A stretch of 6,844 bases of DNA from an archaeon (GTDB lineage: Archaea; Nanobdellota; Nanobdellia; Woesearchaeales; GW2011-AR9), in the NCBI GenBank assembly GCA_023266155.1, contig JAHFRS010000062.1, positions 1 to 6,844 on the forward strand, given 5' to 3'. Shown here piece by piece: positions 1-6,255 of the stretch (the first letter of the stretch is position 1; every line of letters begins with the position of its first letter). The position numbers and the translations under genes were made by a program. The notes beneath the pieces were generated by a model. That model saw only the letters and a program-made list of their open reading frames with translations, searched no databases and was not told the origin of the DNA.

Positions 1-1
1 G

Positions 2-445
2 TACAAGAAGAACGGGCAGCTGGAGGATAAGCCCGTCATTTCCGTGGTGTTGGAAGAAGCTCCCCGCGTGTTAGGCACCAAAGTATTGGAGCAGGGCAGT
101 AATATCTTTGAAACTTTAGCAAGGGAAGGCCGGAAATTTAAAGTGGGGTTAATTGCCATCACCCAATTGCCGTCAGAGATTCCTAAGAACATTCTGGCGA
201 ACATGAATACTAAGATTATCCTGGGGATAGAAATGAATTCTGAACGGCAGACAGTGATTGAATCTTCTCCGCAGGATTTGAGTCAGGATAATCGTACCAT
301 TGCCTCATTGGATAAAGGAGAAGCGTTGATAACGTCGACGTTCACGCGTTTTGCTGTGCCGGTGAAGATTCCGTTGTTTCAGGATTTTGTGAGAAAGCAG
401 AAGGTTGAACAGAACATTACACAGAATTATGTGGGGTTTAGTTAG
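2..445 (+). CDS. HerA/DUF87-type ATPase, C-terminal part (5' end outside window)
   Basis: The reading frame is open from base 2, so this is the last 147 residues of a gene that starts to the left; the ATG-like start at 44 (GTG) is internal. The visible part begins just before a Walker B-like strand, SVVLEEAPR, with the paired acidic residues typical of HerA/FtsK-superfamily ATPases. It continues with [19 protein letters not shown] and then [14 protein letters not shown], matching the sensor-type ITQxPS segment and the NT-x-IIL strand of HerA-like proteins. Family knowledge: HerA is a hexameric DNA translocase that works with the nuclease NurA, often beside Mre11-Rad50, in DNA-end processing. 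The Walker A region is outside the window, and no nurA, mre11 or rad50 is visible downstream, so the exact subfamily (true HerA or another DUF87 ATPase) is open. It ends with TAG and is followed by a separate promoter. Confidence 0.85.
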   Translation, partial: YKKNGQLEDKPVISVVLEEAPRVLGTKVLEQGSNIFETLAREGRKFKVGLIAITQLPSEIPKNILANMNTKIILGIEMNSERQTVIESSPQDLSQDNRTIASLDKGEALITSTFTRFAVPVKIPLFQDFVRKQKVEQNITQNYVGFS

Positions 446-464
446 CTATATTTAGGTAGCTATA
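443..464 (+). repeat. Direct repeat TAGCTATA x2
   Basis: TAGCTATA occurs at 443-450 and again at 457-464, 14 bp apart. The first copy contains the TAG stop of the ATPase gene and the second runs into the TATA box of the next gene. Each copy contains the palindrome TAGCTA. It may be a regulator site or chance in AT-rich DNA. Confidence 0.4.
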
Positions 465-468
465 TATA
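461..468 (+). promoter_or_regulatory. TATA box of the presenilin-like protease gene
   Basis: TATATATA is centred about 27 nt before the ATG at 492. Archaeal transcription usually starts about 25-27 nt after the box centre, so the transcript would begin at or next to the ATG and lack a leader. There is no Shine-Dalgarno sequence in the pyrimidine-rich stretch before the start. Confidence 0.65.
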
Positions 469-475
469 GTCTCCA

Positions 476-490
476 GATTTTTCTTCTTCC
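476..490 (+). terminator. Possible T-rich terminator after the ATPase gene
   Basis: The run ATTTTTTCTTCTTCC lies 30-45 nt after the ATPase stop. Archaeal transcription commonly ends in oligo-T tracts without a hairpin. It sits immediately before the next gene's start, so the same bases would serve as the end of one transcript and the initiation region of the next. The call rests on composition only. Confidence 0.3.
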
Positions 491-491
491 C

Positions 492-1424
492 ATGAAACAT
501 CACCCCCACATCACGTTCATTCTTCTGGCCATTTTCCTCATCGCACAATTTATTGGCCTGGCGATTATCTATAATTACATCGATCCCGTGAAAAGCGCGG
601 AGCAAGGCAAAACTGCTTTTAAAAAATTGCCGATTGGAGAACGCCCCCCACTGGAAGAAAAGACTTCATTTATTCCCGTGATGATCGCCATCGTGATTGG
701 CACGGGCATCATGCTGCTGCTGATAAAATTAAATTGGTCTTGGATTTTCAAAGCTTGGTTTTTAATGGCGGTCGTCATTTCATTAACCATTGCGCTGGGT
801 GCGTTCATGCCGGCATTGCCCGCGTTCTTACTCGCTCTCACGGCCGGCGCCTGGAAAATTTTTAAGCCAAATTTCTGGATTCAAAACCTGACAGAACTAT
901 TTATTTATGGCGGATTGGCCGCAATTTTCTCACCGTTATTCAGCATCTGGTCAGTGGTCATTCTCCTTCTGCTTATTTCCGGTTATGATGCTTATGCCGT
1001 TTGGAAATCAAAACATATGATCACGCTGGCGACATCACAAGCGAAACAAAAAGTCTTTGCTGGCCTCTTAATTCCCTATAAAGACGGAAAACTGCTGTCA
1101 GGGAAAGCCGGTTCTTCGGGAAAAGCAACATTGGCAACATTGGATACCTCCTCTTCCTCCAAAACAGGACATCCTCTTCCTCACCACGTCCGTACGGCTA
1201 TTTTGGGTGGCGGCGACATAGGCTTTCCGTTAATTTTTGCCGGTGTCGTTCTGAAAGAATTAGGGTTGTGGCAGAGTTTAGTGATTCCGTTCTTCGCCTT
1301 ACTGGGGTTAGGATTATTATTATGGAAAGCCGACGAAAAGAAATTCTATCCGGCGATGCCATTCATTTCCGCCGGCTGTCTGCTGGGGTTGGGTGTGGTG
1401 TGGGTGGTGGGATTATTGTTGTAA
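492..1424 (+). CDS. Presenilin/signal-peptide-peptidase-like intramembrane aspartyl protease (GxGD family)
   Basis: This 310-residue protein has about nine hydrophobic segments (roughly 7-29, 60-80, 83-105, 107-124, 133-152, 153-170, 236-256, 259-278, 287-310), the topology of presenilin/SPP proteases. The family motifs are in the right places: ISGYDAYAVW in helix 6 gives catalytic D166, ILGGGDIGFP in helix 7 gives catalytic D242, and YPAMPFISAG at 286-295 is the PAL-type motif of helix 9. The 66-residue polar loop between helices 6 and 7 is Ser/Gly/Thr-rich around 203-224. Family knowledge: these enzymes cut transmembrane segments of substrates inside the membrane, for example spent signal peptides; the archaeal homologues belong to the SPP/presenilin family (Pfam PF06550). 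The substrate here is unknown. The ATG at 492 fits a leaderless transcript from the box at 461. It has its own promoter and no clear partner gene. Confidence 0.9.
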   Translation: MKHHPHITFILLAIFLIAQFIGLAIIYNYIDPVKSAEQGKTAFKKLPIGERPPLEEKTSFIPVMIAIVIGTGIMLLLIKLNWSWIFKAWFLMAVVISLTIALGAFMPALPAFLLALTAGAWKIFKPNFWIQNLTELFIYGGLAAIFSPLFSIWSVVILLLLISGYDAYAVWKSKHMITLATSQAKQKVFAGLLIPYKDGKLLSGKAGSSGKATLATLDTSSSSKTGHPLPHHVRTAILGGGDIGFPLIFAGVVLKELGLWQSLVIPFFALLGLGLLLWKADEKKFYPAMPFISAGCLLGLGVVWVVGLLL

Positions 1425-1452
1425 GATACCGGGAGAGATTTTTTGGTCAAAA

Positions 1453-1462
1453 CATTTAAATA
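1453..1462 (+). promoter_or_regulatory. TATA box of the vapBC-like operon
   Basis: CATTTAAATA is centred about 38 nt before the vapB ATG at 1496, roughly 10 nt further away than the other boxes in the window. Transcription from it would carry a leader of about 11 nt with no Shine-Dalgarno sequence. The extra space holds the inverted repeat at 1462-1475. Confidence 0.5.
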
Positions 1463-1475
1463 TGTGTAATCACAT
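1462..1475 (+). promoter_or_regulatory. Inverted repeat, candidate operator of the toxin-antitoxin operon
   Basis: ATGTG-TAAT-CACAT is a perfect 5-bp inverted repeat with a 4-nt spacer. It touches the TATA box and lies before the expected transcription start near 1484. Ribbon-helix-helix antitoxins commonly bind such short palindromes and repress their own operon. Position and symmetry suit that role, but binding is inferred. Confidence 0.45.
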
Positions 1476-1495
1476 TAAAGCACAGAAAGATTTCC

Positions 1496-1720
1496 ATGAC
1501 CAATATAACTTTAGCCGTACCAGAAGAATTACATCAGAAAATGAAACAGCATGCTGAGATTCGCTGGAGTGACGTGGTACGGAAAACCATTGCCCAGAGA
1601 GTAGAACTGCTGGAAGTCATGGACAAAATTGCCCGGAAGAGTAAACTAACGATGAAAGACGTGGACGAGATTTCTCATAAAATCAAGCGGGAAGTATTTG
1701 AGGAACTAAACCAACGATGA
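1496..1720 (+). CDS. VapB-like antitoxin, ribbon-helix-helix type
   Basis: This 74-residue protein starts with a beta strand (NITLAVP, residues 3-9) followed by EELHQKMKQHAE and a second helix SDVVRKTIAQRV. That is the ribbon-helix-helix DNA-binding layout found in archaeal VapB-type antitoxins. The charged tail, about 40-74, would wrap around and neutralise the toxin. Its TGA stop overlaps the ATG of the downstream PIN-domain gene (ATGA, 1717-1720), so the two are translationally coupled, the usual toxin-antitoxin arrangement. Length and gene order (antitoxin first) agree with the family. Autoregulation is likely and a candidate operator lies upstream. The partner toxin is interrupted by a stop codon, so this antitoxin may be a leftover that still represses its own promoter. 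Confidence 0.8.
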   Translation: MTNITLAVPEELHQKMKQHAEIRWSDVVRKTIAQRVELLEVMDKIARKSKLTMKDVDEISHKIKREVFEELNQR

Positions 1721-2142
1721 TCTTGATTATTGATGTCAATCCCTTTCTCGCGGCTTTGATTCGAGATTCTACCTGCCGCCGGATTATGGTCAACACCAAC
1801 TGAGAATTATGTTTTCCTGAAGCTGCTCTTCATAAGATTAGAAAATATAAAAAGTACATCCTGGAGAAATCAGGCCTTTCCGAGATAGAATATTTGGTTA
1901 TCCTTCACACTTTACTTCACGGTGTGCGGATCATTCCTCCAGAAGAAATAATGCCGTACTGGGATGAAGCAAAGAAAATAATGGAACACATTGATCCGGA
2001 AGATGTCACATTTATTGCTGCGGCCTTAAGCCTGAATGGTTTGATTTGGTCTGATGATCGAGATTTTGAGCGCCAAGATAAAGTTCTCTGTCTCAAGACG
2101 AAAGATTTGGTTCAATTAGGAGCTCATTTTCAGGCGAATTAA
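1717..2142 (+). pseudogene. VapC-like PIN-domain toxin with in-frame TGA at codon 29
   Basis: Reading from the ATG that overlaps the vapB stop, one frame stays open for 141 codons except for a TGA at 1801-1803. Both sides match one PIN-domain protein. MILIIDVNPFLAALIRDS carries D6; after the stop, LCFPEAALHKIRKY carries E35, DPEDVTFIAAAL carries D96, and WSDDRDF supplies D113, D114 and D116. These are the acidic metal ligands of PIN ribonucleases, which in VapBC systems cut tRNA or rRNA. The TGA falls where relatives would have an ordinary residue between the second strand and the PE motif. There is no frameshift. Starting again after the stop (TTG at 1894 or later) would lose D6 and E35. The simplest reading is a recent nonsense mutation that disarmed the toxin; readthrough or a sequencing error are alternatives. 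TGA ends vapB and the gene at 5106, so a reassigned TGA is unlikely. Confidence 0.75.
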
Positions 2143-2164
2143 AACTTCATTTTATTCTCAGAAC
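2143..2164. other. 22-nt gap between convergent genes
   Basis: The toxin gene (+) and the MBL-fold gene (-) end 22 nt apart. The gap contains ATTTTATTCT on the + strand, a short T-rich tract that could end the + transcript. No hairpin was seen. Confidence 0.3.
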
Positions 2165-2968
2165 TTACGCATACCCCCTTACATTCGACCTCGAGCCATA
2201 ACTGTCTGGAGTAATTTTCAGTCCATCCGTCGCGGCGATCGTGGGCACGCCCGTCGCTCGCTGCACGTCACGAGCTTCATTCATCGGATCAGCTTTGATC
2301 ATCTCTATCCCGAAATGCGTTAAAATGGCTAACTTTGGTTTTACTTTTGCCACGATGGTTATCGCCGCTTCCGTGTCCAGGTTCATCGCCGTGGCTTTAT
2401 TGCCGGGGAAAGGAACATTAAGGATTACAATGTCACTTCCTGCTAACCCGTCCAGAAGATGTGGCGTGAGCATTGTATCGCCGCTATAACTCAAGGTAAA
2501 GCGCGGGCAGAAGAATTTAAAGCCTAATGCTGTTGGATCGGTGTGTTCAGCGGGAAGAGCATTAATTTCAATCAGCTCGATGCCGACTTTATGGCTTTTC
2601 TCCAGTGGAATGACTTTCTCCACGAGACTGCGATGATATCTGGTCAGAAAAGGATGAGTGCCATCAAAGGGCTGCAGCACCGATTTACTGCCAAGGACAA
2701 TGCCGTGATGTTCCAGTCCCGAATGAGTCATGGCATCTATGACAGCATTTAAGTCATTGCAATGATTGAGATGGTTATGAGAGACCAGCACCGCCGTATT
2801 ATGGGCTAAATTAATACCATATTCTTTGGCTTTATTCAAGGCTCCCGGTCCGGGATCAAGATGAAGTTGTAATTCATCTAACTGCAGAATAATGCCGCCT
2901 GAAGAGCGTACTTGTTTCGCCATCACGGCATTGCTGCCGGCGGTGCCAAGAAAAATGATGGAAGACAT
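2165..2968 (-). CDS. Metallo-beta-lactamase-fold hydrolase with altered HxHxDH motif
   Basis: The 267-residue protein opens with MSSIIFLGTAGSNAV, the first strand and Gly-rich turn of MBL-fold hydrolases of the Lactamase_B_2 type. The metal-site sequence is VSHNHLNHCNDLN, giving H64, H66 and H69, but the usual Asp of HxHxDH is N68 (codon AAT). Later ligands are present: AEH with H142, YSGDT with D164, and THFG with H218. Members include RNases, phosphodiesterases and other hydrolases; the substrate cannot be told. With N68 the second metal site may be weak or lost, unless this is normal for its subfamily. The start at 2968 is preferred over the longer frame from 3052 because the fold begins there and a TATA box lies 27 nt upstream; the extra 28 residues (YYFIHAITPSQS and so on) match no fold element. 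It is divergent from the large gene at 3094. Confidence 0.85.
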   Translation of the reverse strand: MSSIIFLGTAGSNAVMAKQVRSSGGIILQLDELQLHLDPGPGALNKAKEYGINLAHNTAVLVSHNHLNHCNDLNAVIDAMTHSGLEHHGIVLGSKSVLQPFDGTHPFLTRYHRSLVEKVIPLEKSHKVGIELIEINALPAEHTDPTALGFKFFCPRFTLSYSGDTMLTPHLLDGLAGSDIVILNVPFPGNKATAMNLDTEAAITIVAKVKPKLAILTHFGIEMIKADPMNEARDVQRATGVPTIAATDGLKITPDSYGSRSNVRGYA

Positions 2969-2990
2969 TGTTTTCGTTCTGTATTCCAGA

Positions 2991-3000
2991 ATTAATAAAG
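2991..3000 (-). promoter_or_regulatory. TATA box of the MBL-fold gene
   Basis: Read on the minus strand the sequence is CTTTATTAAT, centred about 27 nt before the ATG at 2968. It predicts a leaderless transcript and supports the shorter start. A second AT-rich stretch further upstream (3037-3048, CTTTATAGTAAA on this strand) could be an alternative promoter with a leader of about 50 nt. Confidence 0.55.
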
Positions 3001-3061
3001 ATTGTGATGGTGTAATGGCATGAATAAAATAATATTTACTATAAAGTAGCAAAGACAGAAA

Positions 3062-3070
3062 GATTTAAAA
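3062..3070 (+). promoter_or_regulatory. TATA box of the 613-residue protein gene
   Basis: GATTTAAAA, preceded by the purine-rich AGAAA (a possible TFB recognition element), is centred 28 nt before the ATG at 3094 and 25 nt before the GTG at 3091. GAGGTG at 3072-3077 resembles a Shine-Dalgarno sequence but lies 13-16 nt from the possible starts, too far for a typical site, so leaderless initiation is preferred. Confidence 0.5.
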
Positions 3071-3093
3071 AGAGGTGGTTATAACTCGCAGTG

Positions 3094-4935
3094 ATGGTTT
3101 CCTTGGAAGAATTGGCTCACGCCGTACAGGAGAAAGGTTTCCCCAAGCCAGCAATATTACTGCAATCCAGAGCAGGAAGGAATTATCTCAATGCATTGCT
3201 GCAGCCGCGCTGGCGTTCCCGAATAGAAGAAGCGGTAGGCCCAGAACTCTACGGCCAGCTGCTGCAGTATTGGCGTTCATTCCACACTGAAGACGATATG
3301 ATTCTTTCTCGGATATTTAATGATACTGAAGGACCAGAAATTTCTCCCATCGATAGTTCATTTAAGCCACGAAATCATGACGTTCCTCCGCTTCAGATTA
3401 CCATTGACAAAATATTCAACTTTGCTGACCTGCAAAAAGCTGCTGAACTTAGCCACCGTGCCGCAGAACTGCGGGAAATGACACAGAAAATCATCTACGG
3501 TGACGTCTCCGAGCAGACCAAAAGTAATGAAGAATTGTTGTTTGAGATTTACAAAGATAGTGATGATGTTTCACATCTCCCTCCCTCACGATTAAAGCGG
3601 AATTATTTCCGTCTCTTGCAAACCAGATTTGAGCGTCTGGAAAGGCTGATGGAGTTAAATGCACCAAACATGATCCTCACCAATGAAATCCAAATGATTT
3701 TAGCATTTTCCTCACCGTTTGATTGTTCGCCGGAAAAGTATCATCCTCAGACGTGGGCCACAGAATTTGAACAAAAACACGTTGATCTTCCTGAAGAAGA
3801 GCTTTATGCCATCGGGAGAAAGGCAGTTGCTGATGCTAAAGAAATTCTTACGGACAACAGCAAAGCTGAAAGTGCCTTTCAACAATGGGTTGATTTTCAG
3901 CGGCAGACCATTAAAGTACGTGTCCTTTATATAGCGAAGAGGGATGTAGAAAAATTAAGTGCGGGGAGAGATAATGAGTATGAACAGGAATTTTCTCCTT
4001 TCACGGAGGCAAATATCGTAACGGAAGATGATGATGACTTCGATATAGAATTAAATGGGGATGCCCTTCTGCAAAAACTCTTTAAATCGCCCCTCTCACT
4101 GCGGCAACAGTTTCTGGGTGATTACGAAGAATTCGTCAAAGAATACACCTCCAGCCTCATCGGGCTGCAACAAATCATCCAAGGTGGACCCGTCACCAAC
4201 CCTCATGCGTCTTCCGTCTCCGTGCTGCAGAACCATGGTAATTTCCCCAATATTACCTATTCACAACCGACGCTGGAGAAACTCCCAGAGCTGGTCTCAG
4301 AACTACAGAACATTTTCAATGAGCTGCCGGACATCTTGGATTTAGCCTCCCCTACCAAGATCAGGAAAGCCAAACAGCACGTCTACGAAATGAGTGAGCT
4401 GCCAAAAGATCCGTTCGATGTTGAATTCGGCAACGATGCCGGCTGCTGCATTTTCGTCCCGGAAAAAATCGAGCAATTGCAAAATGGCGCGTATGTCCCG
4501 TTCTACCTTCTGCATCCGCATGTCCATCTCTTTGCTCAATATCGCAAAGAAGAGAAGAAACGGCAGCGCATGGGACTGGTTCTCGCCTTCGACACCAAAA
4601 CAAAAGATGGTAAACGCATCCTTGCCTATAATAGTTTGGAACTTTCCCGTTTTGGCCTTTCTGGTGGTCAAAGTACCATCAGCCGCCTGGTAGAATATGA
4701 CGAGCAATGGCTGATTGGCTATGCCCAGAAACATGGCTATCAGGGGGCATTGATGGGGGGGCATTGGTACAACACTGCATTTAATTTCACGTCCCGCCAG
4801 GGCGAGAAAGTTCAGGAGCAGGTTGATTTTGTGCAGAAAATGGTGCAGTTTTATAGCGACATTTTCATTGCTGACAAAGAAAGAAATGTCATGACGGTAC
4901 GTCAGAACTCCTGCTATTGGCTGTGGCGGAAATAA
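3094..4935 (+). CDS. Large protein of unknown function with GNDAGCC motif
   Basis: I do not recognise this 613-residue protein with confidence. It is soluble, with no signal peptide or membrane segment. Residues 1-360 are mostly charged, helix-rich sequence (for example SRLKRNYFRLLQTRFERLER near 165-185), with an acidic patch EDDDDFDIE at 311-319. Around 361-392 is a Gly/Pro/Ser/Asn-rich linker. The C-terminal part, about 435-600, looks like a compact alpha/beta domain: GNDAGCCIFVPE at 446-457, FYLLHPHVHLFAQYRK, MGLVLAFDTKTKDGKRILAYNSLE, then GYAQKHGYQGALMGGHWYN. The GNDxxCC start followed by a strand with an xGxVLAF-type pattern and a conserved Asn-Ser-x-Glu resembles acetyltransferase-like (GNAT) domains; this is speculation from pattern only. 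The start could also be the GTG one codon earlier (3091); TAA at 3082 prevents anything longer. It seems to be transcribed alone from the divergent region shared with the MBL-fold gene. Confidence 0.8.
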   Translation: MVSLEELAHAVQEKGFPKPAILLQSRAGRNYLNALLQPRWRSRIEEAVGPELYGQLLQYWRSFHTEDDMILSRIFNDTEGPEISPIDSSFKPRNHDVPPLQITIDKIFNFADLQKAAELSHRAAELREMTQKIIYGDVSEQTKSNEELLFEIYKDSDDVSHLPPSRLKRNYFRLLQTRFERLERLMELNAPNMILTNEIQMILAFSSPFDCSPEKYHPQTWATEFEQKHVDLPEEELYAIGRKAVADAKEILTDNSKAESAFQQWVDFQRQTIKVRVLYIAKRDVEKLSAGRDNEYEQEFSPFTEANIVTEDDDDFDIELNGDALLQKLFKSPLSLRQQFLGDYEEFVKEYTSSLIGLQQIIQGGPVTNPHASSVSVLQNHGNFPNITYSQPTLEKLPELVSELQNIFNELPDILDLASPTKIRKAKQHVYEMSELPKDPFDVEFGNDAGCCIFVPEKIEQLQNGAYVPFYLLHPHVHLFAQYRKEEKKRQRMGLVLAFDTKTKDGKRILAYNSLELSRFGLSGGQSTISRLVEYDEQWLIGYAQKHGYQGALMGGHWYNTAFNFTSRQGEKVQEQVDFVQKMVQFYSDIFIADKERNVMTVRQNSCYWLWRK

Positions 4936-5070
4936 ACACAGAAACTTTGAAATCGCCTACCCACCGTTCGCTTCGCTCATTTGGAAATGTTGATAACGTT
5001 TTAGAAAAGTTTGATTTCAGGGATAAACATCATCAAAGTTGAATATCCACGCAAAGCCATTTCTGTCGCA
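4936..5070. other. Intergenic region with weak repeats, no gene seen
   Basis: It holds no convincing ORF or structured RNA. TTCGC is tandemly repeated at 4967-4976 inside a GC-richer patch (4954-4980) that stands out from the AT-rich surroundings. AACTTTGA at 4943-4950 is inverted as TCAAAGTT at 5033-5040, and TTTGAT/ATCAAA (5010-5015 and 5032-5037) could form a short stem with a 16-nt loop. The pairings compete and are weak, so they may be chance. Confidence 0.3.
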
Positions 5071-5073
5071 AGG

Positions 5074-5082
5074 TTTAAATAA
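5074..5082 (+). promoter_or_regulatory. TATA box of the lipoprotein gene
   Basis: TTTAAATAA is centred 28 nt before the ATG at 5106, again placing the expected transcription start at the start codon. No Shine-Dalgarno sequence is present; the bases just before the ATG are TTTTTAGTAAAAAA. Confidence 0.6.
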
Positions 5083-5105
5083 AAATACTCCTTTTTAGTA
5101 AAAAA

Positions 5106-6179
5106 ATGATTTTGGAACAAATCATTCAAGAAAGTACGGCCCTGCTGCACAAAGCACGAACATTATGGTGGAGCCGCATAATTTCGTATGCTTTAGCACT
5201 AGGTCCTTTGTCCGCCTGCTCTTCTTCTCAAGAAGCTTATGCTGGTAGTACGGAAGAACAAGCACAGGTTACGGTGAAAGCCGAACAGAGTAATGCCCAA
5301 GGTGAAGCATTTCGTGATTCTGCTCAACGCATTGTCATTGTTGATCATGCCGGCAATCCGCTTTCTGGTGTGAGCGTCACCGCGTATACCGTCGAGGGGA
5401 AAGGCGATTTTTATCTGGCGGGGAATGATACTCTTGGTGGTGGACTTGCTGCCTATCCACAACAACGAAGGGAAGGACAGCGACGCTATGGTGGGGAACT
5501 GAACCGATCCGTCACGATCAGGCCAGACGAAGGCGTAACCCGATTTGATCATCCTTCCCGCGATCTGCTTTATGATGTGAACAGGTGGACGGAAGATCAG
5601 CAATACCGCTGTGAAGGAATTTATACGACGGAAGAATTGATTCAAGGCAGAGAAACAACCGCTAAGCTCATTGAATTTTTTGATCCTTCCGGGTTAGTCA
5701 GCGCAATTTATGATAAGATAGAGTGGCTGATTGATCATGGTTTTGTTGATGATCTGCCGGCGGAACAAGAATGGTTTGTCATCGAGCCAGAAAATCCCAC
5801 AGGATCGCCATTAACGATTCAGCGCAGCCTGGCTCAGGACGTTTATGGTTCTCAAAGGTATACCCAGTTGAATCAAGCGTGTGGTGGAAATCAAGAGACC
5901 AGAGCAGCAGATGGAGGAGGGGAAAGGCCCCTGCCGCAAAAGGAGTGCACCAACGGAATAGAAAGCCTCCTGGCTCTCTGCCGGGATTATTATCGATGGG
6001 CAGCAGAGTGTTGGCATAATGATATTCGAGAAGAATTTTATAATAATGCGTTGATGGAAGTATGTATTCAAGAGCGTGCTGATTTTCTGACGATGTATTG
6101 TGAGCGGCTGCAGTGTGCTGACAGCACCAATTGTGATCAATTTAACCAATGTTTTACTGCGGCTAAAGGGAATAATTGA
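5106..6179 (+). CDS. Predicted secreted lipoprotein with cysteine-rich C-terminal region
   Basis: This 357-residue protein has an N-terminal export signal: a basic region ending at R24, a short hydrophobic run IISYALALGPLSA, and a lipobox-like LSAC with C38, followed by a Ser/Glu/Gln-rich tether (39-70). It is therefore probably anchored outside the cell by lipid at C38. Residues 75-115 (RIVIVDHAGNPLSGVSVTAY, then an FYLAGNDTLGGG stretch) look like a carboxypeptidase-regulatory or Ig-like beta-sandwich strand pair, where D-x-x-GNPLSGV-x-V is typical. The rest, 120-357, is not recognised. It has ten more cysteines (169, 259, 281, 292, 302, 320, 332, 337, 343, 349), nine of them in the last 100 residues, an even number that fits disulfide bonds in an extracellular domain. 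The long n-region (24 residues) is unusual for a signal peptide. It has its own promoter, ends with TGA, and has no obvious partner gene. Confidence 0.8.
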   Translation: MILEQIIQESTALLHKARTLWWSRIISYALALGPLSACSSSQEAYAGSTEEQAQVTVKAEQSNAQGEAFRDSAQRIVIVDHAGNPLSGVSVTAYTVEGKGDFYLAGNDTLGGGLAAYPQQRREGQRRYGGELNRSVTIRPDEGVTRFDHPSRDLLYDVNRWTEDQQYRCEGIYTTEELIQGRETTAKLIEFFDPSGLVSAIYDKIEWLIDHGFVDDLPAEQEWFVIEPENPTGSPLTIQRSLAQDVYGSQRYTQLNQACGGNQETRAADGGGERPLPQKECTNGIESLLALCRDYYRWAAECWHNDIREEFYNNALMEVCIQERADFLTMYCERLQCADSTNCDQFNQCFTAAKGNN

Positions 6180-6255
6180 GAAGAAATTATTTTAGTAAAA
6201 GTAAGATGTTTCAAGTTAAAGATGTAATGAAGAGTTCTACCTTATTTTCCATTAC

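Noticed and set aside
1268..1459. 63-residue + strand frame at the end of the protease gene
   Set aside because: It is an alternative frame of the final two membrane helices, including the PAMP motif, and has no sign of independent coding.
1801..1803. TGA as a selenocysteine codon or reassigned to tryptophan
   Set aside because: PIN domains have no known selenocysteine at this place, no SECIS-like hairpin was evident, tryptophans elsewhere are TGG, and TGA ends two other genes here.
1894..2142. Separate 82-residue gene starting at TTG
   Set aside because: It is in the same frame as the PIN-domain start at 1717 and is the part of that toxin after the TGA; it would lack two catalytic acidic residues.
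2969..3052. 28-residue N-terminal extension of the MBL-fold protein
   Set aside because: The MBL fold begins at MSSIIFLG, a TATA box lies inside this stretch at the leaderless distance from 2968, and the extra residues match no fold element.
3072..3077. GAGGTG as the ribosome binding site of the large gene
   Set aside because: It is 13-16 nt from the only possible starts, further than a working site usually is, and the TATA box at 3062 would leave it outside the transcript.
4342..4764. Open frame of 140 residues on the minus strand
   Set aside because: It lies fully inside the coding sequence of the 613-residue protein, has no promoter, and its composition is that of a reverse-frame shadow.
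4943..5040. Structured RNA or riboswitch from AACTTTGA/TCAAAGTT pairing
   Set aside because: The arms are 8 bp with an 82-nt loop, compete with another weak stem, and lie before the expected transcription start of the next gene.
5199..5645. Open frame of 148 residues on the minus strand
   Set aside because: It lies inside the lipoprotein gene, whose signal peptide, lipobox and cysteine pattern support the + strand; no minus-strand promoter or recognisable domain.
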